A program made the position numbers and the translations under genes. Below are positions 1 through 10,584 of a stretch of DNA of 64,000 nt, one piece after another (positions within the stretch are counted from its first letter, which is position 1; the number at the start of each line of letters is the position of its first letter). This DNA is from Chondrosia reniformis (Eukaryota; Porifera; Demospongiae; Chondrillida; Chondrillidae): NCBI GenBank assembly GCA_947172415.1, contig OX359196.1, forward strand, positions 3,350,501 through 3,414,500, given 5' to 3'. Under the pieces are notes generated by a model. The model saw nothing but the letters and a program-made list of their open reading frames with translations, had not been told where the DNA came from and ran no database searches.

Positions 1-17
1 GTTGTATGTACTAGTTA

Positions 18-1126
18 TATTATTATTATTATTATTATTATTATTGTTGATTTAAGTGCATCATGTGCTGGATGCACACTAGGGCTATATTGCCCCATGT
101 GGCACTGTACAAAGAGTAATGAAACATACATTCAGGTTAAACATGGATAAACACAATCCTTATAACTTCTAATTCATCCCCTCCCAACAACCCTATCTTG
201 AGCTCGAAATTTTCCCTGAGAGAATTGTTTATTCATGATCAGCCCCTCAATTCTCCAAAATCTATGGTTCCATTTCGACTCCAATTCCATCAGCAGTTCC
301 TCCTTTCCTTTGAGCTCAAACCACCAAATATCCTTTCCCCCTCTTCTTTTGAAAATCCTTACCACGCTTAACTGTCTAGCTTTTTTCCAGCCATAATAGG
401 TAGCAGCCTCCCTCTTGACTTGACTATCAAGCATTGAACTACCCGTTCCCCTTAATTTCCTTATCTGCTGCCGTGGAATGGTTTTTTGCAATTCTTCTCT
501 CCTTAGACTAGTCAATCGTGATGCAACAGTGCTGGCGCTTTGAGTTCCTACATCTTCATGCATGTACTTCGGACAACAAAACGACTCTGGACTCCCTATC
601 CTGTCATCATTCCCATTCATCTTGATTTCTTGCAATTTGGTCAGCATCTGCTTTGGCTGCTCTATTTCATCTTCCCTAGCTTCAATCCTACTTGCAAGCC
701 TACTCACTCTTTGTTCTGCATCTTCTTTAAGGGTGGCAATTTCTTCCTTCAATTGAGCTACTTCATTCAAACAGATATCCTCATTATCAATAAACCTTTG
801 AACAACCATCAGCTTCCTTATAGCATAGAAGAAACAGAGGAAATGGACATCTTCCTGGGCAACGACTACCTGCGCAATTTTGTAACATGAAGGATGCGAC
901 CAACTACTACAGGTCTCACATTGAAGCCAATCCTTTCTATCTCTTGCTGCTGACTCCCTATTTCTCCCGCAAATGCACCTTATTACGTCCACTTTACTCG
1001 GTATTTTTGCCGACTGCCGTATTATTAATATATCATCACTTGGAGCCATCAAACTCTCCCTTCGCACTCGAACTGGTGTTACAACATCCTTAGCAAGGCT
1101 TTTACCAGGCACATTACCGCCATTAT
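18..1126 (-). mobile_element. PHD-finger retroposon, copy 1
   Basis: A non-satellite segment read on the minus strand: an open frame of about 310 codons, a short 3' untranslated region, then an (AAT)n tail (seen as ATT repeats at 20-45). The simple-repeat tail directly bordering satellite is typical of LINE-type target-primed insertion. No RT frame follows the first ORF, so the unit resembles an ORF1-only derivative of a LINE, comparable in concept to HAL1 elements of mammals. Copies 2 (27,134-28,240) and 3 (43,717-44,697) share the same ends and the same flanking satellite, so they are duplicates of one insertion and not three insertions. Confidence 0.75.
174..1112 (-). CDS. LINE ORF1-like protein with PHD finger and coiled coil
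   Basis: About 312 codons, open to a stop at 174-176. Residues about 45-95 form a PHD-type zinc finger: CxC, then CxxC, HxxC and a final C. The last expected cysteine is Tyr here (CFFY), whereas copy 3 has CFFC, so this finger has lost one ligand. Residues about 115-165 are a heptad-rich coiled coil (LNEVAQLKEEIATLKEDAEQ). The basic C-terminal part (GKDIWWFELKGKEELLMELE) may bind nucleic acid; that is inference. The frame opens with GTG at 1,112; the first in-frame ATG is at codon 22 (MAPSDD), the more likely eukaryotic start unless the element is 5' truncated. PHD fingers with coiled coils occur in ORF1 proteins of CR1-like LINEs, where they form ribonucleoprotein with element RNA. The longest intact copy of the three. 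Confidence 0.7.
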   Translation of the reverse strand: MPGKSLAKDVVTPVRVRRESLMAPSDDILIIRQSAKIPSKVDVIRCICGRNRESAARDRKDWLQCETCSSWSHPSCYKIAQVVVAQEDVHFLCFFYAIRKLMVVQRFIDNEDICLNEVAQLKEEIATLKEDAEQRVSRLASRIEAREDEIEQPKQMLTKLQEIKMNGNDDRIGSPESFCCPKYMHEDVGTQSASTVASRLTSLRREELQKTIPRQQIRKLRGTGSSMLDSQVKREAATYYGWKKARQLSVVRIFKRRGGKDIWWFELKGKEELLMELESKWNHRFWRIEGLIMNKQFSQGKFRAQDRVVGRG

Positions 1127-3162
1127 AAGTACCAGTTGTAAGTACTAATTGAATGAACTAGTTGTATGTACTAGTAAGTAATTGCATGTACTAATTGTAT
1201 ATAGTAGTTGAATGTACTAAATGTATGTACTAGTAACAATCTATATTTACTAATTGTATGTACTAGTTGTATGTACTAGCTGTATTTAGTTATTTGTACT
1301 TGTTGAATGTACAAGTTGTGTGTAATTGTTGTATGGACTAGTTATATGTACTAGCTGTATGTATTAGATGTGTGTACCTGTTGTATGTACTAGTTATATG
1401 TACTAGATCTATGTACTAGCTGAATGTACTAGTTTTGTGTACTAGATGAATGTACTAGTTGCATGTACTTATAGGTACTACTTATATGAACTAGTTGGTC
1501 TATTTTTTATTTGCTAGTTATATTTACTGGTTGTAGTTACTAGTTTAATGTACTAGTTGTATGTACTGCTTGTATGTTCTATTAACTAGTTATATGTAAT
1601 AGTTCTATGTACTAGTTATATGTAGTACTTGTATGTAGTAGTTGCATGTACTAGTTGTATATACTAGTTAAATGTACTAAATGTATGTACTAGTAACAAT
1701 CTGTATTTACTAATTGTATATACTGGTTAGATGTACTAGCTCTATGTTCTAGTTGTAGTACTAGTTGTATGTACTATATAGTTATATGTACTGGTTATAT
1801 GTACTAGTTGTTTGTACCACTTGTATGTACTTGTTGTATTTACTTTTTGTATGCACTAGTTGTGTGTAGTTATATATATGTACTATATAGTTGCGTGCAA
1901 TTGTTGTACGTATGTACTAGTTGTATGTATTAATTGTAAGTGGTAGTTGTATGTACTAGCAAGTAGTTGGATGTAATTGTTAATATGTACTGGTTGTATG
2001 TGCTAGTTTTATATAGAAGGGGTATGTACCAGTAACAGTCTGTATTTACTAGTTGAATGTACTAGTTGTATGTACTAGTTGAATGTAGATATATGTACTA
2101 GTTGTATGTACTCGTTGAGTGTAATTGTTGTTCGTACTAGTTATATTTACTATATAGTTGTAGTTACTAGTTCTCTGTACTAGTTATATGTACTAGTTGT
2201 ATGAAATTAGTTATATATAGTAGGTGTGTGTACCAGTAACAATCCGTATTTACTAGTTGTATGTACTAGTTGCATGTACTAGTAACTAGTTGTAGGTACT
2301 AGTTTTGCGAAATTGATGTATGTACTAGTTTTATATACTAGTTGTATGTACTAGCTGTATTTACTAGTTATATGTACTAGTTCTATGGACTAGTTTTGTA
2401 AAACTGTTGTATGTACTAGTTATGTGTATTAGTTGTATGAAATAGCTGTATGTACTAGTTATATATACTTGTTGTATGTACTAGCTGTATGTACTAGTTG
2501 TATGCAGTTATATATACTACTTGTATGTACTAATTGTGTGTATTTTATTGTATACTAGTTAAATTTACTAGTTGTAGTTATCAGTTTTATGTACTAGTTG
2601 AATGTACTAGTAGCTAGATATATTTACTAGTTCTATGTACTAGTTCTATGTACTTGTTGTAAGCACTAATTTAATGTACTAGTAACAATCTGTATTTACT
2701 AATTGTATGTACTAGTTGTATGTACTAGTTGTATGTACTTGTTTTATGTAGTAGTTGTATGTACTAATTATATGTAGTAGTGGTAACTACTAGTAATTAG
2801 TTGCATGTACCGGTTATTTGTAATAATTGTATGAACCAGTTGTATGTACTAGTTGTGTGACATTGTTGTATGCACTAGTTATATATAGTACTTGTAGGCA
2901 CTAGCTGTATATACTACTTATATATACTAGTTGTATGTATTCATTGGATATACTAGTGACTATTTGTATGTACAAGTTGTATGTACTAGTTCTCTGTATT
3001 AGTTTTAAGTACTAATTGTGTGAAATTGATGTATGTGCCAGATATATTTACTAGTTGCATGTACTAGCTGTATTTACTAGTTATATGTTCTAGTTGTATG
3101 TACTTGTAACTAGTTATAGGTACTAGTTGTGTGAAATTGTTATATGTACTAGTTATGTGTAC
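1127..3162 (+). repeat. 13-bp satellite, block 1
   Basis: Diverged tandem copies of TACTAGTTGTATG with recurrent variant units such as AGTAACAATCTGTATTTACT and GTGTGTAATTGTTGTATG. The order of variants from 1,141 onwards matches 28,255 onwards, so this block is a direct segmental duplicate of the satellite beside retroposon copy 2. No gene is visible. Confidence 0.9.
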
Positions 3163-3293
3163 CATTTTCCTACATGCTATATGCCTATTCTGTAAAAAGA
3201 GCCTATAGGGGAACTAAACCTAAAGAGAGCTTTAGATGAAGATACAGTAGTCTTTTCTTCCTTCTTTTCCCTTCTTTCATCTTCTTCTCCACT

Positions 3294-3339
3294 GGGTCAG
3301 ACAGCCGTTTCTGGGAATTCCACCCTTCATCAGTGATCC
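3294..3339 (-). ncRNA. Hammerhead-like ribozyme of PLE-A
   Basis: On the minus strand the core reads CTGATGA, a stem II GGG/CCC hairpin, GAAAC, a short stem III AC-GGCT-GT, cleavage triplet GTC, then TGACCC, which pairs with the preceding GGATCA to form stem I. This is the type I layout reported for Penelope-like elements. A flanking A on each side of stem II is unpaired, a deviation from the textbook fold. Not shown active here. Confidence 0.7.
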
Positions 3340-3423
3340 TGGGAGTCTTTGTCTTTTTCTTTATATTGATCTTCTGTGAATCCTTGGCTCACCATGCTAA
3401 ATCTAGGGGCCTTATATACACTA

Positions 3424-3437
3424 TTTTGGCGCCAAAA
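3424..3437. promoter_or_regulatory. E2F-like palindrome in PLE-A promoter
   Basis: Perfect 14-bp palindrome TTTTGGCGCCAAAA upstream (in minus orientation) of TATATAAG and the hammerhead motif. It matches the E2F-type core TTTGGCGC. The promoter role is inferred from position. Confidence 0.4.
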
Positions 3438-3612
3438 GTTAAATAAGGTGTTAACTAAGACACATGATGAAATTTAATTTTATGAAAGGAATGTAGGTCC
3501 AATTAATTTTATGAATTAATTATAAATCTATTATTAATCTTGCTTATAGGTAAAACAGACTCAACATAACTATAGACACAAGTAAAACATATTACATAAG
3601 TCTACCCTTAGG

Positions 3613-3807
3613 TCATCTAGTAGTAACATTTCTTGGGAAGTGGGGTAACACAATATGGGGTAACACAAGACAGTTCTTAAGCATACTAGCTACTTTTTGC
3701 TTATACTTGATTCTAATTAGAGGCTGCCGGGATAGGAACGTTTTAAAGGTTGGTTTTAGCTTAAAGTATTTGTAACCCTGCTTAATAAGCCTACTGCATA
3801 ACTGCAA
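3613..3807 (-). pseudogene. PLE-A protein C-terminus (64 codons)
   Basis: Encodes the final 64 residues of the PLE-A polyprotein, beginning LQLCSRLIKQGYKYFKLKPT, identical to 8,023-8,214 apart from orientation. This tail follows the RT in PLE-A and has no catalytic motif. It is a fragment without start or upstream RT. Confidence 0.75.
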
Positions 3808-3842
3808 ACTTTAAATGTAGGTCCAATTAACTTTTATGTATT

Positions 3843-4368
3843 ATTGTACTAGTTATATGTACTAGTTGTTGGTAGTAGTTGTAAGTTCTGGTTTAATATA
3901 CTAGATACTAGTTGTATATACTTGTTGTATGTACTAGTTATATGTACTAATTGTGTGTTATTGTTGTATGTACTGCTTGTATGCACTACTTGTATGTACT
4001 AGTTTATATGTGCTAAGTATATGTTCTAATTGTATGTACTAATAGTGTGTAATTGTTGTATGCACTAGTTATATTTACTAGTTGTAGTTGTATACAGTAG
4101 AAACTAGTTGTATGTACTACTTGTGTGCACTAGGTGTATGTACTAGTAACATTCTGCATTTAATAATTGTATGTACTAGTTGTATGTGGTAGTTGTATGC
4201 ACTAGTAAGTAGTTGCATGTTATAGTTATATGTACTAATTGTAGGTTCTAGTTATATGTTCTAGTTGTATGTATTAGTTGTATGTAGTGATATGGACTAG
4301 TTGTATGTACTAGTTGTATATACTTGTTGCATGTACTAGTTATATTTACTAGTTGTATTGAATAATTA
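3843..4368 (+). repeat. 13-bp satellite up to inversion junction
   Basis: Satellite in TACTAGTTGTATG orientation, homologous to 24,640-25,165 and, inverted, to 37,050-37,569. Ends at the polarity switch TTGAATAATT. Confidence 0.9.
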
Positions 4369-4385
4369 CATACAACTAGTATATA
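4355..4385. other. Satellite inversion junction
   Basis: Reads TTGTATTGAATAATTACATA: satellite flips orientation at the AATT. The collinear, uninverted version is at about 25,155-25,185 (TTGAATAATTGTGGGTACTA) and, inverted, about 46,665. The same junction appears in reverse complement at about 37,040-37,060. Palindromic AATT is the likely microhomology. Confidence 0.7.
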
Positions 4386-5396
4386 CAGGTAGTACATAAA
4401 CCAGTACATAGAGGTAGTACATACAACGAGTACATGCAACTACTTACTAGTACATACGACTAGTACATGAAATTAATACATGTAACTAGTAAATTTAATT
4501 AGTACATACAACAATTACACACAACGAGTATAGACAACTAGTACAAATAACTACTACATATAACTAGTACATGCAACTACTAAGTACAGATTGATACTAG
4601 TACATACAATTAGTATATACAACTAGTGCAAAGAGATAGTAAATACAGATTGTTACTAGTACTTAAACCTAGTACATACAACTAGTACATACAACTAGTA
4701 CATATAACAAGTACATACAACCCCTTACTAGAACATACAGCTAGTACATACAACTAGTACATATAACTTGTACATACAACTACTAACTAGACCATATATA
4801 CAACTAGGACATACAACTAGTACATGCAACAAGTACATAAAACTAGTACATACAACTAGTATATACAACTAGTACATAGAACTAGTGGATATATCTAGTT
4901 ACTAGTACATACAACTAATACATATATCTAGTTACTAGTATATACAACTGGTACATATATCTAGTTACAAGTACATACAATTAGTACATACAACTAGTAA
5001 CTACAACTAGTATATATAACAAGTACATACACAAATTTTACACAACTAGTACACTCCTGTAGTACATATAACTACATAACTCTGGTTCAAACAGCTACTA
5101 CTTACGATTAGTTCATACAACTAGGATATACAACTAGTACATACAACTAGTACATACAGCTAGTACATGCAACTGTTACATATAACTAGTACATACAACT
5201 GGTACATATAACTAGTATATACAACTACTAACTAGAACATATATACAACTCGTAAATACAATTAGTACATACAACTAATAAATACAACTAGAACATACAA
5301 CTAGTACATACAATTACTACATACATCTAGTTACTAGTACATTCAACTAGTACATAAAACTAGTAACTACAACTAGTAAATTGAACTAGTATAAAA
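4369..5396 (-). repeat. 13-bp satellite, inverted block
   Basis: Satellite reading ACATACAACTAGT on the plus strand. Its first 400 bp are the reverse complement of 36,649-37,048. At 4,763-4,776 it holds the uninterrupted target site of PLE-C. No gene seen; the short open frames crossing it are translated satellite. Confidence 0.85.
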
Positions 5397-5735
5397 CAAG
5401 TATTTCGAGTTTAAAAACTTGTGAGACCGCCGCCCCCCGAATTAACTCGAACTACTTGGCCGCATCGTTGGGATTCAATATATATATTCGTAATTCTAAC
5501 GATTGAGGACGCTTAAGTGTCCTGAACTTTATAAATAACAATGGAAAAGCTTCGTTAACACAAAAGCTTCCTGAACGCCGCCATTTGCAAAAACGATGTA
5601 TTCACATAAAAATTAAGTATTATACATATATCGACGTATAAAATAAGTGTTATAATAGTTGCGTATGAACACGTATTATATATATACATATCTTTCCGTA
5701 ACATGAAGCCATACAACGAAATCAACAAATGAAAA
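5397..5735 (+). mobile_element. TE-X remnant, Helentron-like, MITE-free
   Basis: Non-satellite segment homologous to 56,601-57,407, beginning CAAGTATTTCGAGTTT and including AACTACTTGGCCGCATCG and GCTTAAGTGTCCTGAACTTT. It lacks the 3' terminal hairpin and lacks the 477-bp MITE present in the right copy, so it preserves the empty MITE site around 5,480-5,490. No coding capacity seen. Confidence 0.65.
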
Positions 5736-5912
5736 ATAGTATAACTAGTACTGGAACCTACAACTAGAACACACAACAAATTCATACATCTAGTGCATAC
5801 AATTAGTACACACAAGTAGTACATACAACTAGTACCTACCTAGTATTTAGTTTAGGTAGTACTAGAACCTACAACTAGTACATACAACTAGTACATACAA
5901 CTGGTACATACA
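5736..5912 (-). repeat. Short 13-bp satellite block
   Basis: Satellite in the ACATACAACTAGT orientation between TE-X and PLE-A. Confidence 0.85.
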
Positions 5913-6205
5913 TTGGCAATATTTCGAAACTTAAAAAAGAAATCATCATATGGAACCTTTTTAATCGCTCATCTCATAAAAGAGGGCATCGGCACTCCAA
6001 TCTAAAATTGACAGGCAGTAGTAATAATGCTACCTTTGACCCTGAATGGCTAAAAGAACGACTACCACTTTACAAGAACATGGGCTTTCTGGCCAAACTT
6101 AAACGCGATACTTTTGCATTACAAGCTCAACACCTTCATCGTTAATTTGTAAACTCGGTACAATGTCTCATCGATACTCCAGAAACACCTTTTCCACTTA
6201 GACTT

Positions 6206-6643
6206 ATGCTAATGATTAAAGATGCTATTAAAGCACGCGCTTCAGCCAGCCTTCCCAAACACCCAAAGAAAACAACAAGTCCAGAAGGGTTTCTAAAAAT
6301 CATGTTTCATAATAAAGGTGTGGAAAAAGTAGGCCTCTCAGGTGTCTTAAACCAAAAGTTAGTGTTAGAAACTGTCCCACCCATTATACAAAACAAAGAG
6401 CCCCCATGTGTAGTATATAAGTATACCCAACCAATAGGACCTCAAATCTTTAACTTTTCACAAGCGTCTAAGTCAGATGTCTTTAGAAAACCAGAACCAT
6501 GTGAGTGTCACAAGTCCCCCTTCATTTACAAGTCTCTAGGCCATGTTTTAACAGGTGACCTATGTATTGTTAGTAACCCAAACCTAGAAAACTTCTTAAG
6601 AAAGGACCAAAATTTAGAGAACCTAATAACTTTAATTGGGTAA
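6206..6643 (+). pseudogene. PLE-A N-terminal linker region
   Basis: A 145-codon open part of the PLE-A polyprotein. It contains FHNKGVEKVGLSGVL, the Cys motif CECHKSPF and GHVLTGDLCIVSNPNLENFL, a stretch preceding RT in Naiad-like PLEs. Matching sequence continues upstream to about 5,935 behind an in-frame stop near 6,142. A frameshift near 6,630 separates it from the RT (the continuation FNWVTALKM is in another frame), followed by a TGA near 6,690. Non-functional as it stands. Confidence 0.7.
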
Positions 6644-6786
6644 CTGCTTTAAAAATGTGTAAGGAAGGTCTTAGAAAATATAAAATTAACTGAGCCCGTA
6701 GAGAAAATGTATCCACTTCTGTACTTAGTGAGTGGGAAAATGCTGTACCTAAGAAAATTAATGATAGGATCTCTAAGCTGTCTAAA

Positions 6787-7821
6787 TTGTATACCAAATC
6801 CACAGTAGCCAAGAAGACCCTTACTTGCTCTAAAATTAAGAAATTCTTAGCAGACCTATATGATAAGTATGTTATAGCCCCTGCCGATAAGGCCTCTAAT
6901 AATATCATATTTATATGTAAGTCCTACTATAGACAAATTATTAATAAAGAACTAGGCAGTACCTCCACTTATGCTAAGTGTACAGTACCCCAACAGTTAA
7001 TTAGGAAACACATAGATTTCCTAAAACTAGAGAACTTAAAACCTAAACCAGACTGGTGTAACCTTCCCTCTTTTTACTGGATGCCTAAGCTACATAAGAA
7101 CCCTTACAGCTACAGATTCATAGCTGCCTCTCACAAATGTACTACCAAACCCCTTTCTAGATTTCTAAATTTGGCACTCAGACTAATTCTCAAACATTTT
7201 AGAGAATACTGCCTAGGTATATATAGGAATACTGGTATTAATGCCTTTTGGATAGTTGAAAAGTCACTAGAAGTCTTAGATAGTCTTACGTCTATACCCA
7301 CTAGAAAAGCCCAGCTAGCTAGTTTTGATTTTTCTACCTTATATACAGCGATCCCCCATAACCTACTTAAAGACAAGATTACTAACCTTATTCATAGTGC
7401 CTATACCTGTAGGAAGTCCCAATATATAGAAGTCTGTCAGGATAAAGCCCTTTGGTCTAACAATGTCTCCAATAAAGCAGTCACAGCTGTTCATTTAGTA
7501 GAACTCTTTAATTACCTTATTGACAACATTTATGTATGTGTAGACAGTTCTGTATTTAAGCAATGTGTAAGTATCCCTATGGGTACTGACTGTGCCCCTG
7601 TAGTTGCTAATCTTTTTCTGTTTGCCTATGAGTATGAGTTTATGAAAGGACTACTTAAAGATAACATCACCTTAGCTATTAAAGTTTTCAACACTTATAG
7701 GTATATTGATGACCTTTTATGTATTAATAACAAGGATTTTGAACTGTCAATTAGTGATATTTACCCCAAAGAAATTATTCTTAAAAAGACAAATACCAGC
7801 CCTAGGAAATCCTCCTTTTAA
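6787..7821 (+). pseudogene. PLE-A reverse transcriptase core
   Basis: Reverse transcriptase, the enzyme that copies element RNA into DNA during target-primed integration. Visible motifs: FYWMPKLHKNPYSYRFIAAS (RT motifs 1-2), ASFDFSTLYTAIPH (motif A, first catalytic Asp), IPMGTDCAPVVANLFLF (motif B), NTYRYIDDLLCINN (motif C with the catalytic DD pair). The frame opens at a TTG by calculation only; true coding continues upstream. It ends at TAA 7,819-7,821, where the right-arm copy has TTA (Leu in FLDLDI), so this is a single nonsense change. The right copy carries different lesions. Confidence 0.8.
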
Positions 7822-8214
7822 GACTTAGATATAACCATTACTAACAATCAATTTATCACTAAAGTATATGATAAGCGAGAGGACTTTAACTTTGATATAG
7901 TAAATTTCCCCCATTTAGATAGTAATATTCCTAATACCCCAGCCTATGGTGTCTTTATTTCACAACTAATTAGGTATTCCAGAATTTGTAGTGACTTCTC
8001 CAGTTTTCAGTTTAAAAGTTTGCAGTTATGCAGTAGGCTTATTAAACAGGGTTACAAATACTTTAAGCTAAAACCAACCTTTAAAACGTTCCTATCCCGG
8101 CAGCCTCTAATTAGAATCAAGTATAAGCAAAAAGTAGCTAGTATGCTTAAGAACTGTCTTGTGTTACCCCATATTGTGTTACCCCACTTCCCAAGAAATG
8201 TTACTACTAGATGA
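7822..8214 (+). pseudogene. PLE-A C-terminal region after nonsense codon
   Basis: 131 codons in frame with the RT after the TAA at 7,819: DLDITITNN, VYDKREDFNFDIVNFPHL, AYGVFISQLIRYSRICSDF, ending FPRNVTTR. This thumb/tail region is typical of Naiad-like PLEs. Apart from the upstream nonsense codon it is open. The last 64 codons recur at 3,613-3,807 and 62,831-63,025. Confidence 0.75.
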
Positions 8215-8389
8215 CCTAAGGGTAGACTTATGTAATATGTTTTACTTGTGTCTATAGTTATGTTGAGTCTGTTTTACCTATAAGCAAGATTAATAATAGA
8301 TTTATAATTAATTCATAAAATTAATTGGACCTACATTCCTTTCATAAAATTAAATTTCATCATGTGTCTTAGTTAACACCTTATTTAAC

Positions 8390-8416
8390 TTTTGGCGCCA
8401 AAATAGTGTATATAAG
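8390..8416 (+). promoter_or_regulatory. PLE-A promoter: E2F-like palindrome plus TATA
   Basis: TTTTGGCGCCAAAA (8,390-8,403) is followed 5 bp later by TATATAAG (8,409-8,416), about 70 bp before the hammerhead motif. The layout suggests transcription starting just upstream of the ribozyme, as expected for a PLE pseudo-LTR. Copies at 24,263, 37,570 and 47,215 carry single changes in the palindrome. Function is inferred. Confidence 0.45.
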
Positions 8417-8487
8417 GCCCCTAGATTTAGAATAGTGAGCCAAGGATTCACAGAAGATCAAGATAAAGAAAAAGACAAAGACTCCCA

Positions 8488-8533
8488 GGATCACTGATGA
8501 AGGGTGGAATTCCCAGAAACGGCTGTCTGACCC
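8488..8533 (+). ncRNA. Hammerhead-like ribozyme of PLE-A
   Basis: CTGATGA core at 8,494, GGG/CCC stem II, GAAAC, stem III AC-GGCT-GT, then GTC with predicted cleavage between 8,527 and 8,528. Stem I pairs GGATCA with TGACCC with one mismatch. It lies about 160 bp from the element's 3' end. Same motif in all six longer PLE-A copies. Confidence 0.7.
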
Positions 8534-8690
8534 AGTGGAGAAGAAGATGAAAGAAGGGAAAAGAAGGAAGGAAAGACTCTTGTATCTTCATCTAAAGCTC
8601 TCTTTAGGTTTAGTTCCCCTATAGGTTCTTTTTACAGAATAGGCATATAGAATGTACGAAAATGGTATCTTAGATTTTTCATACAACTAG

Positions 8691-10584
8691 TAAATAGAAC
8701 TAGTCCTAGGAGATAGAACTAGGGCATACAAGTAGTTCATACAATTAGTACATACAACTAGTACATATAATTAGTACGCAAACATATAACTTGTATTATT
8801 ACACAAATATATAATTAGTACACACACATATAACTGGTACTTATAAATAATACATTCACATAGTACATACAAATAGTTCATACAAATAGTGTATACAACT
8901 AGAAACTAGTACATACAAGTATTTCATAGAATGAGTGAATATTACTAGAACATACAACTTGTATATACCACACACTAGTTACATAGCTACTACATACAAC
9001 TAGTATATACGTACAACTAGTACATACAACTCGCACATAACTAGTACACACAATTAGTATTTACAACTGCTACATACTACTACTATATACAATTAGTACC
9101 TACAACTAGTAAATATAACGAGTACTAGTACATAAAACTAGTGCAGACAACTAGTAAATGCAACCAGTACCTCTGAATAGTACACACAACTAGTACATAC
9201 AATTAGTAAATTCAACTAGTACAAACAACTGGTACAAACAACTACGACATATAAATAGTAAATACATCTACTACATATAACTAGTACATACACATATACC
9301 TAGTATTTATAGAAACGTACATACAACTAGAACATATAACTAGAACATATAACTAGTACATTCAACTAGGCCATAAAACTAGTATCTATTACATACCACT
9401 AGTACTTACTTAGGACCTAGTATAACTAGTACTAGAACCTACAACTAGTAAATTCAACTAGATAATACAACTAGTACATACAACTAGTACATACAACTAG
9501 TACATGCAACTAGTAACTACAACTAGTAAATATAACTAGTACATACAATTACCCACAACTTGTCCATACATGTAATACATATAATTAGTACACACAACTA
9601 GTACATACAACTTATACATTCAACTAGTGCATGTAACTAATACACACAACTACTACATATATCTAGTACATGCAACTAGTACATACAACTAGTAAATACA
9701 ACTAGTGCATACAATAAGTGCATATAACAAGTACATAAAACTAGTACGTAGGTAGTACAAACAACTAGTGCATACAACTAGTACATACAACTGGTTAATA
9801 TCTAGTACATACAACTAGTACATGCAACTAGTAAATACAATTAGTACATACAACTACCACATAAAACTAGTACATACACCTAGTACCTAAAACTAGTAAA
9901 TATAAATAGTACTAGTACGCACATCTAGTACATATAACTGGTACATACACATATAAATAGTACATATAAACAGTACGTACAACTAGTACATATATCTAGT
10001 ACATACAAATATAACGAATACATATAAGTAGTACATACAACTAGTACATACAACTAGTACATATAAATAGTACATACAACTAGTCCATACAACAATTACA
10101 GACAACTAGTACATATAACTAGTACATATAACTAGTACATACAATTAGTATCTAGTACATAGAACTAGTGCCTACTTAGTTCCTAGTATAACTAGTATTA
10201 GAACCTATAACTAAAACATACAACTCATACATACAAGTAGTACATACAACTATTACCTACATATAGTACATATAAAAAGTACATGCATCTAGTATATACA
10301 ACTAGTACATGCAATTAGTACATGCAACCAATAAATACAACTAGTACATACAACTACCACCTACAACAACTACATACAACTAGCACCCACAACGTATATA
10401 TAACTAGTAATGGTACATACAACTAGTACATGCAATGAGTACATGCAACCAGTACATACAGCTACTTCATACAAGTAGTACATATACCTAGTACATATAA
10501 ATATTACGTACAACAAGCACAAATAACTAGTACATACAACTTGTACATATATCTTGTCCATACAAATATAACGAATATATATAT
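8691..10584 (-). repeat. 13-bp satellite, inverted block
   Basis: ACATACAACTAGT orientation, 1.9 kb. Mirrors 60,792-62,342 (for example the flank AATATAACGAATATATATAT at 10,565 and its complement at 60,783). No gene seen. Confidence 0.9.

Larger units (their letters stand above)
3163..3842 (-). mobile_element. PLE-A 3' fragment, chimeric copy
   Basis: Minus-strand 3' part of PLE-A: the last 64 codons, the 3' region with TATA-like promoter and hammerhead motif, and the polypurine stretch. The extreme 3' end is missing (starts at CCATTTTCC). Its outer left junction matches the copy at 37,570-37,931. The segment AATGTAGGTCCAATTAA occurs twice (about 3,490 and 3,816), bracketing about 320 bp that the copies at 24,263, 37,570 and 47,215 lack. 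This looks like a short copy patched with sequence from a longer one. Confidence 0.8.
5913..8690 (+). mobile_element. PLE-A, Naiad-like Penelope element, longest copy
   Basis: Plus-strand PLE, about 2.8 kb. In order: linker region with CECHKSPF and GHVLTGDLCIVSN, RT core, C-terminal tail, then about 475 bp holding an E2F-like palindrome, TATATAAG, the hammerhead motif and the polypurine end finishing in TTTTTCAT. The linker and RT signatures (GTDCAPVVANLF, YRYIDDLL) resemble the Naiad clade, whose GIY-YIG domain lies N-terminal. No GIY-YIG is seen here, consistent with 5' truncation at 5,913. The frame has at least one frameshift and several stops. The mirrored copy is at 62,343-64,000. Confidence 0.8.
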
